The notes under the pieces were generated by a model, which was given only the letters and a program-made list of their open reading frames with translations, was not told the DNA's origin and made no database searches. DNA of 64,000 nucleotides, from contig SGZF01000001.1 of the NCBI GenBank assembly GCA_004213645.1, positions 1 through 64,000 on the forward strand. Reading direction: 5' to 3'. Numbering within the stretch: the first letter of the stretch is position 1; each line of letters opens with the position of its first letter. This DNA comes from Flavobacteriales bacterium. Its GTDB lineage: Bacteria > Bacteroidota > Bacteroidia > Flavobacteriales > Flavobacteriaceae. This document shows positions 41,499 to 52,669 of this stretch, piece by piece. The translations under genes were made by a program, and so were the position numbers.

Positions 41499-42518
41499 AT
41501 GGGGTTTTTTACAGAGGAAATTGCGATTGATTTAGGTACAGCAAACACACTTATAATTCATAATGATAAGGTTGTTATCAATAGTCCTTCTATTGTTGCA
41601 ATGGATCGCTCAACAAAAAAAATTATAGCTATTGGAGAGGAAGCAAAATTTATGCAGGGTAAAACTCATGAAAATATTAAGACTATTAGGCCCTTAAAAG
41701 ATGGAGTAATTGCTGATTTTGAGGCTTCAGAAAAAATGATAAGTGAATTAATTAGGAGCATTCCAACTCTTAAGAAAAGATGGTTTTCTCCCTCTTTAAC
41801 AATGGTTATATGTATCCCCTCTGGTATTACAGAAGTAGAAATGAGAGCTGTAAAAGAGTCTGCAGAAAGAGTAAATGGAAAAGAAGTTTATTTAATCCAT
41901 GAGCCAATGGCTGCTGCCATTGGAATTGGAATCGATATTGTTAAACCTAAAGGAAACATGGTTGTGGATATAGGAGGAGGAACTACTGAAATTGCTGTAA
42001 TCGCATTATCTGGAATTGTATGTGAAAAATCTCTAAAAGTAGCTGGTGATGTTCTTACCAACGATATTGTTTATTACATGAGGACTAAGCATAATCTTTA
42101 TATTGGGGATAGAACTGCTGAAAAAATTAAAATTGAAGTTGGTTCAGTAACTGAAAGTCTAGACGAACCACCTGATGATATGCACGTTCAAGGTAGAGAT
42201 CTTCTTTCTGGTAAGCCTAAAGAAAAAATAATTTCTTATATAGAAGTTGCAAAAGCTATTGATAAGTCTATAATTAGAATTGAAGATTCTATTATGGAAA
42301 CTTTATCTCAAACACCTCCTGAGCTTGCTGCTGATATCTACAACACAGGAATATACTTAGCTGGCGGAGGTGCCTTATTAAGAGGTCTTGATGAACGATT
42401 ATCAAAAAAAACTGATCTTCCTGTCTACATTGCTGAAGACCCGCTTCAGGCTGTAGTTAGAGGAACAGGAATTGCTCTAAAGAATATTGATAAGTTCAAG
42501 TCAGTTTTAATCAAGTAA
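41499..42518 (+). CDS. mreB: Rod shape-determining protein MreB
   Basis: MGFFTEEIAIDLGTANTLI, HEPMAAAIGIGIDI, VVDIGGGTTEIAVI. ATG 41499 preferred over TTG 41487. Confidence 0.97.
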   Translation: MGFFTEEIAIDLGTANTLIIHNDKVVINSPSIVAMDRSTKKIIAIGEEAKFMQGKTHENIKTIRPLKDGVIADFEASEKMISELIRSIPTLKKRWFSPSLTMVICIPSGITEVEMRAVKESAERVNGKEVYLIHEPMAAAIGIGIDIVKPKGNMVVDIGGGTTEIAVIALSGIVCEKSLKVAGDVLTNDIVYYMRTKHNLYIGDRTAEKIKIEVGSVTESLDEPPDDMHVQGRDLLSGKPKEKIISYIEVAKAIDKSIIRIEDSIMETLSQTPPELAADIYNTGIYLAGGGALLRGLDERLSKKTDLPVYIAEDPLQAVVRGTGIALKNIDKFKSVLIK

Positions 42519-42526
42519 ATCATTTA

Positions 42527-43330
42527 ATGCAATCTATAATTAATTCCATAGTTAAAAACAGGAACTTAATTATCTATATTGTTCTCTCTTTAATTACTTT
42601 TAATTTCCTTTATCAAAAGAGCCCAATTCATTCAACAAACATTGGTAAGATTGCTACTTTTATATCTGGAACCTCATCAAGTTTTTCATCTTCTGTTTCT
42701 TCTTATTTTAGTTTAAGATCAAAAAATCAGAAACTTATTACTGAAAATTTAGAGTTAAAAAAAGTTGAGTCAAAATATAATATCTTATCTCAAAATACTG
42801 AAAATTTATCAATTTTATCAGGACCAATTACTAGTGCAGAAGTAATTTTAAACTCTGTAAATAAGAACAAAAATATTATAGTAATAAATAAAGGTTTATC
42901 AGAAGGGGTTAATAAAGAAATGGGTGTTATTTCATCAAATGGAATTGTAGGAATTGTTAAAAATGTAACAGATAATTATTCATCTATTATTTCATTATTA
43001 AATATAGATTTAAAAATTAATGCCATTTTGAAAAAATCTTCAACTTTAGGCTCAATATCATGGGATGGGAAAAATCCAAAAATTGTAAAATTAAATGATA
43101 TACCACTAAGTAGTTCAATTAAAGTTGGAGATACAATTATAACTGGGGGTATGTCATTTTACTTCCCTAAAGGAATTCCAATAGGAGAAATAATTGATTA
43201 TGATAATTCATCTCTAGAGGGTTATTACGAAATTGATATTTTGATATTTAATGATTTCTCTTCATTATCTAATGTATATGTTATAGATAGATCTGACAAT
43301 GAAGAAATTAAAGATTTATTATATGAATAG
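42527..43330 (+). CDS. mreC: Rod shape-determining protein MreC
   Basis: N-terminal TM, coiled coil, GVNKEMGVISSNGIVGIVKNVTDNYSSI; follows mreB. Confidence 0.94.
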   Translation: MQSIINSIVKNRNLIIYIVLSLITFNFLYQKSPIHSTNIGKIATFISGTSSSFSSSVSSYFSLRSKNQKLITENLELKKVESKYNILSQNTENLSILSGPITSAEVILNSVNKNKNIIVINKGLSEGVNKEMGVISSNGIVGIVKNVTDNYSSIISLLNIDLKINAILKKSSTLGSISWDGKNPKIVKLNDIPLSSSIKVGDTIITGGMSFYFPKGIPIGEIIDYDNSSLEGYYEIDILIFNDFSSLSNVYVIDRSDNEEIKDLLYE

Positions 43331-43823
43331 AGAGGTATTTAGAAATATTTTTATTTATAGTACAATTTTAACATTGCAAATATTTATTTTCAATCATATT
43401 AACTTATTTGAAATTATAACTCCATATATATATATACTTATATTTATTATTTACAAGACCTCTTATGATAAAACACTTTTACTTTTTTTAGGATTTCTAT
43501 CAGGTATAATTATTGATTTATCAATACAAACATATGGATGTCATACATTTGCTACAATAACAATCTGCTATTTAAGGACTAAAATTGAAAAGACCTCTTT
43601 TGGAGTAAATGCTAATCTACCTTCAGCTATGGTTAAGGGAACCAAATTTTCTAGTAGAGCTTTCTTTTTTTTATCACTAATTTTTATACATTCAATTATA
43701 TATTATTCTCTTATTTTTTTTAATATAAATGCAATTGTAGAAATATTTTCTTATACTATTATTAATTCAATTATTACCTTTATGATAGTTTGGGTAATTT
43801 CAAAATTAATATCTAATAAATAA
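43323..43823 (+). CDS. mreD: Rod shape-determining protein MreD
   Basis: Small multi-TM protein between mreC and PBP2. Start 43323 preferred over 43299. Confidence 0.85.
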   Translation: MNREVFRNIFIYSTILTLQIFIFNHINLFEIITPYIYILIFIIYKTSYDKTLLLFLGFLSGIIIDLSIQTYGCHTFATITICYLRTKIEKTSFGVNANLPSAMVKGTKFSSRAFFFLSLIFIHSIIYYSLIFFNINAIVEIFSYTIINSIITFMIVWVISKLISNK

Positions 43824-45676
43824 TGTTAAAGAGGTACTTACTAGTATGGGTAACAATTATAAGCTCAATAGTTTTTGTAATTAGACTATCATCTCTTCAA
43901 TTATCAAGTGATTCTTATTTTAATTCAGATTTTGCAGTTCAAGAATTATCAATTTATCCAGAAAGAGGACTAATTTTTGATAGAAATGGTGAACTTCTTG
44001 TTGCTAATCAGCCAATGTATGATTTAATTATTGTTCCTGAGAATACCTCAGAATTTGATACAATTGAATTATCAAGATTAACCGGTATCAAAGTTGATGA
44101 TTTAATACAAAAAATCTCTGATGCTGTCAATTATTCTTCAAAATTACCTTATGTAATTGAATCACAAATTTCAAAAGAAAAGAATGCTTTTCTTCAAGAA
44201 AAAATTTGGCAATATGAAGGCTTCTATTTAAGGAAAAATTCTGTAAGAGATTATATTAAACCATATGCTAGTAATGTAATTGGATATACTGGAGAGGTAG
44301 ACGAAAACGATATTTCTAAAGATTCATATTATGAGAAAGGTGAAATGATAGGTAAACAAGGTATTGAAAAATACTATGAAAATGAACTTAAAGGATTTAA
44401 AGGAAAGAGATATTTTCAAAAAGACAGATTTAATAGAGTGATAGGAGTTTATAATAATTCTTCTAAAGATGTAGATCCTCTCAAAGCTAAAAATATTACT
44501 CTTACTATAGATATTGAACTTCAAGAATATGCTGAAAATCTTCTAAGCAATAAAAGGGGGGGTGTTGTTGTATTAGAACCAGGATCTGGTGAGATATTAA
44601 CTTTAGTCAGCTCACCAACATATAAATCAAATGAGTTTATTGGAAAAGAAAGAAGTAATAATTTTAAAAAGCTTTTGACTGATACAATTAATAAACCTTT
44701 ATTTGATAGATCTCTTCAAGCACAGTATTCTCCTGGATCACCAATGAAAATATTAAATGCTTTAGTCGGTCTTCAAGAAAATGTTATAGATGCTAACACA
44801 TCCTTTAAATGCGATGGTGGTCATTATTATGCAAATAATGCTTTCATGAAATGTCACAATAGTTTTGGTACAATTAGTGATCTTAGAAAAGGAATATATA
44901 ATTCTTGTAATACATATTTTGCTAAAACATATAAAATGATAATTGATAAATACGACTCTCCAAGTGAAGGAATGGATAACTGGGCTAATCATATTAAAAG
45001 TTTTGGTTTAGGTAATTATCTTGGATATGATTTATCAATAGGCAAAAAAGGATTTATTCCAGAATCTGACTATTACAATCAATTTTATGGTGACAATAGG
45101 TGGGGGTCATCTACAACTATTTCAAATGCTATTGGACAGGGGGAGATATTAACTACCCCTATTCAAATGGCAAATTTTGCTGCTGCAATTGCAAATAGAG
45201 GCTACTATTTAAAACCTCATTTTGTAAAAAAAATCAATAATGAGTCAATAGTTAATGTAGATAAAATATCTACAACTATAGATAAAGAAAACTTTGAAAT
45301 TGTCATTGATGGAATGGTTGATGTTGTTGATAAAGGTACTGCTAGAATTGCTAAAATTAATGGTATTGATGTTGCGGGTAAGACCGGGACTGTAGAAAAC
45401 TTTATCTTAATTGAAGATAAAAAAAGACAGTTAACAGATCATTCAACATTTATTGCTTTTGCTCCCGCTAATGATCCAAAAATTGTTGTTTCAGTTTTCA
45501 TTGAAAATGGTTATTGGGGAAGTAGATGGGCTGCACCAATAGCTAGCCTAATTATTGAAAAATATTTAACAAATGACATTAAAAGAAAATGGTTAGAGAA
45601 CCGAATGCTTAATGGAAGTCTACTAAGTGAATATGAGAAGCCTTACTTATCTAAAAGCTTTAGCATAAATGAATAG
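43823..45676 (+). CDS. mrdA: Penicillin-binding protein 2
   Basis: ERGLIFDRNGELLVANQP, SxxK as SPMK, SCN, GKTGT; next to rodA. Confidence 0.96.
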   Translation: MLKRYLLVWVTIISSIVFVIRLSSLQLSSDSYFNSDFAVQELSIYPERGLIFDRNGELLVANQPMYDLIIVPENTSEFDTIELSRLTGIKVDDLIQKISDAVNYSSKLPYVIESQISKEKNAFLQEKIWQYEGFYLRKNSVRDYIKPYASNVIGYTGEVDENDISKDSYYEKGEMIGKQGIEKYYENELKGFKGKRYFQKDRFNRVIGVYNNSSKDVDPLKAKNITLTIDIELQEYAENLLSNKRGGVVVLEPGSGEILTLVSSPTYKSNEFIGKERSNNFKKLLTDTINKPLFDRSLQAQYSPGSPMKILNALVGLQENVIDANTSFKCDGGHYYANNAFMKCHNSFGTISDLRKGIYNSCNTYFAKTYKMIIDKYDSPSEGMDNWANHIKSFGLGNYLGYDLSIGKKGFIPESDYYNQFYGDNRWGSSTTISNAIGQGEILTTPIQMANFAAAIANRGYYLKPHFVKKINNESIVNVDKISTTIDKENFEIVIDGMVDVVDKGTARIAKINGIDVAGKTGTVENFILIEDKKRQLTDHSTFIAFAPANDPKIVVSVFIENGYWGSRWAAPIASLIIEKYLTNDIKRKWLENRMLNGSLLSEYEKPYLSKSFSINE

Positions 45677-46928
45677 TTTTAATATATTTAAGTATGATTT
45701 AATATCATTTTTGAGCTATTTTTTGTTGGTTATTTTTGGTATAATTAATATATATTCTTCAAGTTATTCAGATTCATTTACATCAATATTTGACTATACT
45801 ACCCTTGTTGGTAAACAATTAATATTTCTTGTTGCTTGTATAGTTTCATTTATCACAATCATTTTTAGTAAAAATAAGTTTTTTGATAACATTGCACTTT
45901 TACTCTATATAACTTCAATATTATTATTGATAAGTTTATTCTTTTTTGGAGTTGAAAGAGGAGGAGCAAAGTCATGGTATATATTGGGACCTATAAGTTT
46001 TCAACCTACTGAGTTTGCTAAGTTATGTTCTGCTCTTTTTTTAGCAAAGTTTTTAAGCATAATTCAGACAGACTTAAAAAAAAATCGAGATATTATTATT
46101 GTTGGAACAATTATTTTAATTCCATTTTTACTTATTACCCTTCAACCTGATCCTGGTTCTGCATTGGTTTTTTTAGCCTTTATTTTTCCTATTTTACGGG
46201 AGGGTTTGGATTTAAGATTTTTCTATTTTGGAGTTATAATTTTATCAACCCTTATTCTAACTCTTGTTTTTAACTTTATAATTAGCTTAATAATATTGAT
46301 AACATTATTTATGTTCATATTAATCTATTTGAGGCAAAAAAAAATTAAGATCTCCATAATTAATTATTTATTATCATTAACTACTCTAATTGTTATTTCA
46401 TTTTCAACCAATTATTTATTTGATAATATTCTTGAGCAAAGACATAGAGATAGAATTAATCTAATAATAGGAAAGGAGTTCGATAATAAGGGTATTGGTT
46501 ATAATATTAATCAATCAAAAATTGCAATAAGCAATGGTGGATTATTTGGAACTGGATTTTTAGAGGGAACCCAAACTAAAGGGAATTTTGTTCCTAGACA
46601 ACATACAGATTATATCTTTAGTACAATTGGAGAGGAGTGGGGTTTCGTAGGCACTTTATTCACAATTATTCTATTTGCCCTTCTCATTATTCGCATTACT
46701 TTAAGAGCTGAAAAACAAGTAAATCATTTTAGGCGGATTTATTCACATTGTTTTGCAAGCATATTGTTTTTTCATTTTTTTATAAATATAGGTATGTCAA
46801 TAGGACTAGTTCCCTCAATAGGAATTCCACTCCCATATATAAGTTATGGAGGATCCAGTCTTTTAATTTTTAGTATAATGTTCTTTATCTACTTAAATTT
46901 TGATTCTAGCAGATTAAAAGAAGATTAA
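45669..46928 (+). CDS. rodA: Rod shape-determining protein RodA (SEDS)
   Basis: GPISFQPTEFAKL, LQPDPGSALVF, PRQHTDYIFSTIGEEWGF, GIPLPYISYGGSSLL. Confidence 0.96.
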   Translation: MNSFNIFKYDLISFLSYFLLVIFGIINIYSSSYSDSFTSIFDYTTLVGKQLIFLVACIVSFITIIFSKNKFFDNIALLLYITSILLLISLFFFGVERGGAKSWYILGPISFQPTEFAKLCSALFLAKFLSIIQTDLKKNRDIIIVGTIILIPFLLITLQPDPGSALVFLAFIFPILREGLDLRFFYFGVIILSTLILTLVFNFIISLIILITLFMFILIYLRQKKIKISIINYLLSLTTLIVISFSTNYLFDNILEQRHRDRINLIIGKEFDNKGIGYNINQSKIAISNGGLFGTGFLEGTQTKGNFVPRQHTDYIFSTIGEEWGFVGTLFTIILFALLIIRITLRAEKQVNHFRRIYSHCFASILFFHFFINIGMSIGLVPSIGIPLPYISYGGSSLLIFSIMFFIYLNFDSSRLKED

Positions 46929-49069
46929 TCAATTTTATTAATCTGAGATAAGATTTCATTTCCTTCAATAGAAGATAAGTCTTTTAAAAGATTCATAGCC
47001 TCATCTACATAAATATCTTTTTGTAAAGATTTTATCCATCTATCTCTCTTCTCTTTTATATCATCATTATAGGTGCTATCTATGTTAACTGCAGTTTCAT
47101 TCCATTCAAAAATAAAAGGCGAAGAGAAGTCATCAATTAACTTTAACTTTTCATTTTGTGACTTAGAATTTTCTATGTCTTCTTTATATGAACTATATTC
47201 AAGAGAAATAGTCTTATCCTCTTGTTGTGACTTAATCCATAAAGCATGTTTATCAATTAAAGAAAAATATGCATTTTGAGAAATTCTATTTTTACTATTT
47301 GTGATGGCCTGAGAAAAATTGAAAATTTTTGAAGAATTGTCATACCTAGCTGGATCAATTTTATCCCAATTAAGAGGATTATTTAAGTCTTTTTCTCCAA
47401 TATCAATATAAGAATACCTATTTGGAAATATTAAGTCACTTTTGACTCCTTCAAGCTGAGTTGATCCACCATTTACTCTATAAAATTTATCAGTTGTAAT
47501 CTTAAGAGAACCCAGATCACCAAAAGTGTTTCCTGAAATCACATTATTTAAGTCAACTATATTTTGTACAGTACCTTTTCCATATGTCTGTTTGCCACCT
47601 AATATGATAGCCCTGTTATAATCTTGAAGTGCTGCTGCTAAAATTTCTGAAGCAGAGGCTGAAAACTCATTTACTAATATTACTAGAGGACCATCCCACA
47701 AGATTGATGGGTCATTATCTTTAAGAATATCTTTTCTTCCACCAATACTTTTTACTTGAACAACAGGTCCTTTTTCTATAAAAAAACCTGTTATGTCAAC
47801 AACAGTTTTTAAAGATCCTCCCCCATTGTTTCTGAGATCAAGAATTAAACCATTTATCTCTTTTTCTTTTAAGGATAATATTTCTTTTTTTATATCACTT
47901 GCTGCATTTCTTTCTCCATAGTCATCAAAGTCAACATAAAATCTTGGCAGATTTATTAATCCAAAAGTATTAAAGTCATCTTTAATTATAGAAGATTTTG
48001 CATAAGTTTCTTCAAGTTCAACAATATCTCTAGTAATTTCTACTTCTTCAATTCCACCCTCAACTCTTTTGATTGTTAGATATACATTTGTTCCTTTCTC
48101 ACCCTTTATCAAATCAGTTGCATCACTCAGTTTCATCAATGAAATTTCTGTAGGCTCTTCATCCTTAGATTGAGCAACAGCTAGAATGATATCACCAACA
48201 TTTAATAAATTATCTCTCCAAACTGGGCCACCAATAATTACCTCTGAAATCTCAACTTGTTGATTTCTTTTAAGAAGTCTAGCACCGATCCCCTGGAATT
48301 TTCCAGATATATTTTGATCAAAAACCTCTTTAGCCTCAGGTGCTAAATATGATGTATGTGGATCAAATTGTGTTACAATTGAATTCAAATAGATCGAAAA
48401 CCAGTCAAATCTTTCAAGCTCACTGTTAAACTGAAAAAAGTCTTCAAGATTTTCAATTATGGATTCTCTAGATTCAAGCTCAATCTCTTGATCTGATTTT
48501 AATTCTTTAGTTCCTTCCTCATTTTCTTTCTCATTAGTTTCTTTCTTTGATGCAAATCCATCCAAGACCGATAATTTAAGTCTCTTTCTCCATAGCGTTT
48601 TTAACTCATTTATATTTTCTGCAAAACTTAAAACATCATAATCAAGGTTAATTTCTTCATTTGTGTTAAAATTAAAAGGAACTTCCAGCACTTCTTGATA
48701 GAAATTTTCAACTTCATCAATTCTTTTATTAAATGTTTCATAAACTAAGTTAAAAAAAGTTATGTCTGAAGAATTTATTTGATCGTCAATTAAATACTTG
48801 TATTCAGAGAATAATTTTAAATCTGATTTAAGTAAAAATCTTTTTTGTGAATCGATAGCATCAATGAAATTATCATAAACTTTAGCAGAAAAGTCATCAT
48901 TTATAATTTGCGGGTCATAATGTAGTTTATCTAAAACATATGAAACCAAGTCTAAAAGAAGTTTATCTTTATTAGATTCATTACTAGAAAAACTAGTATT
49001 AGAAACCTCAAAATATATAAACAAAGAAATTACCCCTGAAACAATAAATCCAAATATTCTCAAAAACAT
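46925..49069 (-). CDS. Carboxy-terminal processing (tail-specific) protease
   Basis: PDZ domain, catalytic NEFSASASEILAAALQDYNRA and GKQTYGKGTVQ (Ser/Lys). Confidence 0.95.
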   Translation of the reverse strand: MFLRIFGFIVSGVISLFIYFEVSNTSFSSNESNKDKLLLDLVSYVLDKLHYDPQIINDDFSAKVYDNFIDAIDSQKRFLLKSDLKLFSEYKYLIDDQINSSDITFFNLVYETFNKRIDEVENFYQEVLEVPFNFNTNEEINLDYDVLSFAENINELKTLWRKRLKLSVLDGFASKKETNEKENEEGTKELKSDQEIELESRESIIENLEDFFQFNSELERFDWFSIYLNSIVTQFDPHTSYLAPEAKEVFDQNISGKFQGIGARLLKRNQQVEISEVIIGGPVWRDNLLNVGDIILAVAQSKDEEPTEISLMKLSDATDLIKGEKGTNVYLTIKRVEGGIEEVEITRDIVELEETYAKSSIIKDDFNTFGLINLPRFYVDFDDYGERNAASDIKKEILSLKEKEINGLILDLRNNGGGSLKTVVDITGFFIEKGPVVQVKSIGGRKDILKDNDPSILWDGPLVILVNEFSASASEILAAALQDYNRAIILGGKQTYGKGTVQNIVDLNNVISGNTFGDLGSLKITTDKFYRVNGGSTQLEGVKSDLIFPNRYSYIDIGEKDLNNPLNWDKIDPARYDNSSKIFNFSQAITNSKNRISQNAYFSLIDKHALWIKSQQEDKTISLEYSSYKEDIENSKSQNEKLKLIDDFSSPFIFEWNETAVNIDSTYNDDIKEKRDRWIKSLQKDIYVDEAMNLLKDLSSIEGNEILSQINKID

Positions 49070-49178
49070 AAAGCTAAATTAATTTAAAAAAAATATAAGC
49101 AAAACAGATTAGCACCTAACTTTTTGTTAAAGTTAAATTAGTTAAACGTTTTTATATCTTTACATGAAATATTTTTTT

Positions 49179-49949
49179 ATGACAAAACCACTAATATTAG
49201 TAACAAATGATGATGGTATTAATGCACCTGGAATAAGAACTCTTATAGAGGTGATGAAAGAAATTGGAGATATTATTGTGGTCGCTCCTGATAGTCCTCA
49301 ATCTGGAATGGGACATGCAATAACTATAAACTCAACTCTTCATTCATCTAGAATTACTCCTAAAACTGCAGATGTAATTGAACATAGTTGTTCTGGAACA
49401 CCTGCAGATTGTGTTAAACTAGCAATAAATGAACTAATGCCAAGAAGGCCAGATTTATGTGTTTCTGGAATAAATCATGGATCAAACTCATCTATTAACG
49501 TAATCTATTCTGGCACAATGAGCGCAGCTATAGAAGCAGGAATTGAAGGTGTCCCTGCTATTGGCTTCTCATTACTTGATTATAGGTGGAATGCAAATTT
49601 TAAAGAATCTAAAGAATTTATTAAGAAAATTACTTTAAATGCATTAAAAAACGGAATTCCAAAAGGGATTGTTCTGAATGTAAATATACCTTCAGTAAAA
49701 AAATCTGAAATTAAAGGAATTAAAGTTTGTAGGCAAGCAAAAGCATTTTGGGATGAAGAGTTTGACAAAAGAAAAAACCCATTAGGACAAGAATATTATT
49801 GGTTAACTGGAAAATTTGTGAATAAAGATAAAGGGGAAGACACTGATGAGTGGGCTTTAAACCAAAATTATATATCTATTGTTCCAGTTAAGTTTGATCT
49901 AACTGCTCATCACGCCATTCAAGATCTAAATGAATGGAATTTTAAATGA
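49179..49949 (+). CDS. surE: 5'/3'-nucleotidase SurE
   Basis: MTKPLILVTNDDGINAPGIRTL, SGINHGSN, YSGTMSAAIEA. Start 49179 preferred over 49164. Confidence 0.96.
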   Translation: MTKPLILVTNDDGINAPGIRTLIEVMKEIGDIIVVAPDSPQSGMGHAITINSTLHSSRITPKTADVIEHSCSGTPADCVKLAINELMPRRPDLCVSGINHGSNSSINVIYSGTMSAAIEAGIEGVPAIGFSLLDYRWNANFKESKEFIKKITLNALKNGIPKGIVLNVNIPSVKKSEIKGIKVCRQAKAFWDEEFDKRKNPLGQEYYWLTGKFVNKDKGEDTDEWALNQNYISIVPVKFDLTAHHAIQDLNEWNFK

Positions 49950-51046
49950 AATATTACATAATTGCTGGAGAAGCATCTGGAGATTTATATGGATCAAGAT
50001 TAATTGATGAAATCAAATCAATTGATAGAGAAGCAAATATCCGCTTTTGGGGAGGTGATAAAATGATCCTAAGTGGTGGATTTAATGTAAAACACATTAA
50101 AGAGCTTGCTTTCATGGGATTCTATGAAGTTTTTAAAAACATATTTACTATACGTAAAAATATAAACTTTTGTAAAAAAGATATTTGTGATTTCAATCCA
50201 GATAAGATTATATATATTGACTATCCTGGCTTTAATTTACTAATTAGTAAATGGGCAAAGAAAAAAGGCTTTAAAAACTATTACTACATAAGTCCTCAAA
50301 TATGGGCTTGGAAAGAAAATAGAATTAAAACTATCAAGGAAAATATTGACAAACTTTATGTAATATTCCCTTTTGAAAGAGAATATTACAGTGATAGGCA
50401 CAATTTGAAATCAGAATTTTATGGTCACCCTCTTATTGAGCAAATTGATAATTTTAAGACAAACTTTGAATTTTACAAGCATAATAATATCGCAGATGAA
50501 AAAGAGATAATAACATTATTACCAGGAAGTAGATCTCAAGAAATTAATTCAATGCTTCCTATATTTTTAACTTTAAAAAAACATTTTCCAAAATATGAGT
50601 TTATTATAGCAGGTGTTAAAAATGTAGATAAAAGCATTTATAAAAAAGCATTAGAAATGAATGTGAAGATTTTGTATGATCAGACTTATAACTTATTGTA
50701 TAATTCAAAAGCTGCAATTGTAACTAGTGGAACAGCTTCATTAGAATGTGCTTTATTTAAGGTTCCTCAAATAGTATGTTATAAAACAAGTTTTATTAGT
50801 TACTTAATTGGAAAGACATTTATCAAGATTGATTTTATTTCACTTGTGAATATCATATTAAAACAAAAGGTAGTTCAAGAACTAATTCAGAACCAATTAA
50901 CTGAAGATAGATTATTGAAGGAACTTAATATAATAATTGAGGGTAGTAAAAGATCAATCATGCTTGATCATTATTCTAAAATATATTCTATGCTTTCATT
51001 AAATAATACATCCCATAATATAGCCAATTCAATAATTAAATCTTAA
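49946..51046 (+). CDS. lpxB: Lipid-A-disaccharide synthase
   Basis: MKYYIIAGEASGDLYGSRLI, FWGGDKM, YISPQIWAWKENR, LLPGSRSQEI. Confidence 0.96.
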   Translation: MKYYIIAGEASGDLYGSRLIDEIKSIDREANIRFWGGDKMILSGGFNVKHIKELAFMGFYEVFKNIFTIRKNINFCKKDICDFNPDKIIYIDYPGFNLLISKWAKKKGFKNYYYISPQIWAWKENRIKTIKENIDKLYVIFPFEREYYSDRHNLKSEFYGHPLIEQIDNFKTNFEFYKHNNIADEKEIITLLPGSRSQEINSMLPIFLTLKKHFPKYEFIIAGVKNVDKSIYKKALEMNVKILYDQTYNLLYNSKAAIVTSGTASLECALFKVPQIVCYKTSFISYLIGKTFIKIDFISLVNIILKQKVVQELIQNQLTEDRLLKELNIIIEGSKRSIMLDHYSKIYSMLSLNNTSHNIANSIIKS

Positions 51047-51052
51047 AAAAAG

Positions 51053-52603
51053 TTATTCTATTCCATGCATCATTTTTACAATTTTCTTATTTGCAAGAAT
51101 CATTAACAATCCCACTGAAGCTGGAAGAATTGTAAACAGTAAAAAGAAGATTGACATTCCATAATCTTCTACAATAGGGTCAATATAACTACCTGTTATT
51201 CCAGCAAGATAATTAGCTATAGCACTTGATAGTAACCATACTGCAAACATTAGTCCTACAATTTTTTTAGGTGCAAGCTTGCTTACATAGGATAATCCAA
51301 CAGGTGAAACACAAAGCTCTCCTAGAGTATGAAATAAATATGCTAAGATAAGGAATATCATGCTTTGGGATGCTGTGGAAGCTCCAAGAGGAATATTAAT
51401 AGATCCAAAACTTAATATTGCAAAACCAAAAGATAATAGAATTAATCCAATACCAAATTTAACTGGGCCAGGAGGATTATATTTTGATTGCCATAATCTT
51501 GAAAGAACTGGAGCAAATACAATAATAAAAAAGGAATTTAAAATTGCAAACCATGAGGCAGGAACTTCTGTTGCATCTTCAAGAAATTCTCTATATAACA
51601 TCCATACAACTATTCCCCAAATAATAACAAAACTTGTAGCAAGAAAAATATTTGAAATCGCATACTTTTTAAAAGTATTTTTAAATAATAGATAAAGTAT
51701 AAAAGTTAAAATAATCATTGGGACAATGGTTAACAGTGTATTAACTATTTTAAATACTAAAGCGCCTGTTCCTAATAAATTTCTATCTGTATAATCATTT
51801 GCAAAAATTGTCATACTACCACCAGCTTGCTCAAAACCCCACCAGAAAAATATAGTTACAAAAGAAAATATCCCTATTACAATTAACCTATCTACAATAA
51901 TGTTTTTTGATACTTTCTTTTCATTTATATCAATTTTTTCCTTTTCTATTGTGGGTTTTAAACCAATATTTCCAAAAATTTTCTGACCAAAGTGAAATTG
52001 AAGCATACCAAAAAGCATAAATATTCCAGCCAATCCAAATCCAAGATGCCAATTAACATTTTCACCGATATAACCACATAAGAGTATGCCAAGAAATGCA
52101 CCAGCATTTATTCCCATGTAGAAAATTGTATATGCTGCATCTTTAATTTTTCCTTCATCCTTATACATCTGACCAACAATTGAACTTATATTGGGCTTAA
52201 AAAGACCATTACCTAGTATAAGTAACGATAGTCCAACGTATAAATAAAAATCATAAAATACTTCAAGTGCCATAGCTGCATGTCCAAGAGTCATTAAAAA
52301 TGCTCCAGCTACAATAGCTTTTCTATAGCCAATTAATCTATCTGCAATTAATCCCCCAAAAATTGGAGTAACATAAACTAAACCAGTATATAAAGCGTAT
52401 AATTTAAGTGCCTCAGCTCTATCCCATCCCCATCCTTGGTTTTCAATGGATGAAATAAGAAATAATACAAGAATTGCTCGCATACCATAATAAGAGAATC
52501 TCTCCCACATCTCTGTAAAAAAAAGTGTAAAAAGACCTGAAGGGTGGCCTAAAATTGTACGTTGATTTATTTCATCACCATTAAAGATATTTAGTTTTTC
52601 CAT
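51053..52603 (-). CDS. POT/PTR family peptide:proton symporter (MFS)
   Basis: GHPSGLFTLFFTEMWERFSYYGMRAILVLFL, GNGLFKPNISSIVGQMY, FYMGINAGAFLG. Confidence 0.95.
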   Translation of the reverse strand: MEKLNIFNGDEINQRTILGHPSGLFTLFFTEMWERFSYYGMRAILVLFLISSIENQGWGWDRAEALKLYALYTGLVYVTPIFGGLIADRLIGYRKAIVAGAFLMTLGHAAMALEVFYDFYLYVGLSLLILGNGLFKPNISSIVGQMYKDEGKIKDAAYTIFYMGINAGAFLGILLCGYIGENVNWHLGFGLAGIFMLFGMLQFHFGQKIFGNIGLKPTIEKEKIDINEKKVSKNIIVDRLIVIGIFSFVTIFFWWGFEQAGGSMTIFANDYTDRNLLGTGALVFKIVNTLLTIVPMIILTFILYLLFKNTFKKYAISNIFLATSFVIIWGIVVWMLYREFLEDATEVPASWFAILNSFFIIVFAPVLSRLWQSKYNPPGPVKFGIGLILLSFGFAILSFGSINIPLGASTASQSMIFLILAYLFHTLGELCVSPVGLSYVSKLAPKKIVGLMFAVWLLSSAIANYLAGITGSYIDPIVEDYGMSIFFLLFTILPASVGLLMILANKKIVKMMHGIE

Positions 52604-52669
52604 AGTTAGTATTAACTAAAATTTAATTGAGATTGATTTCACTTATATTTACATAAAGTAAAGAAAATT

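Noticed and set aside
44556-44562. G7 tract in mrdA as a phase-variation site
   Set aside because: mrdA (PBP2) is expected to be essential, so on/off switching is unlikely; used only as a control for the OMP tract.
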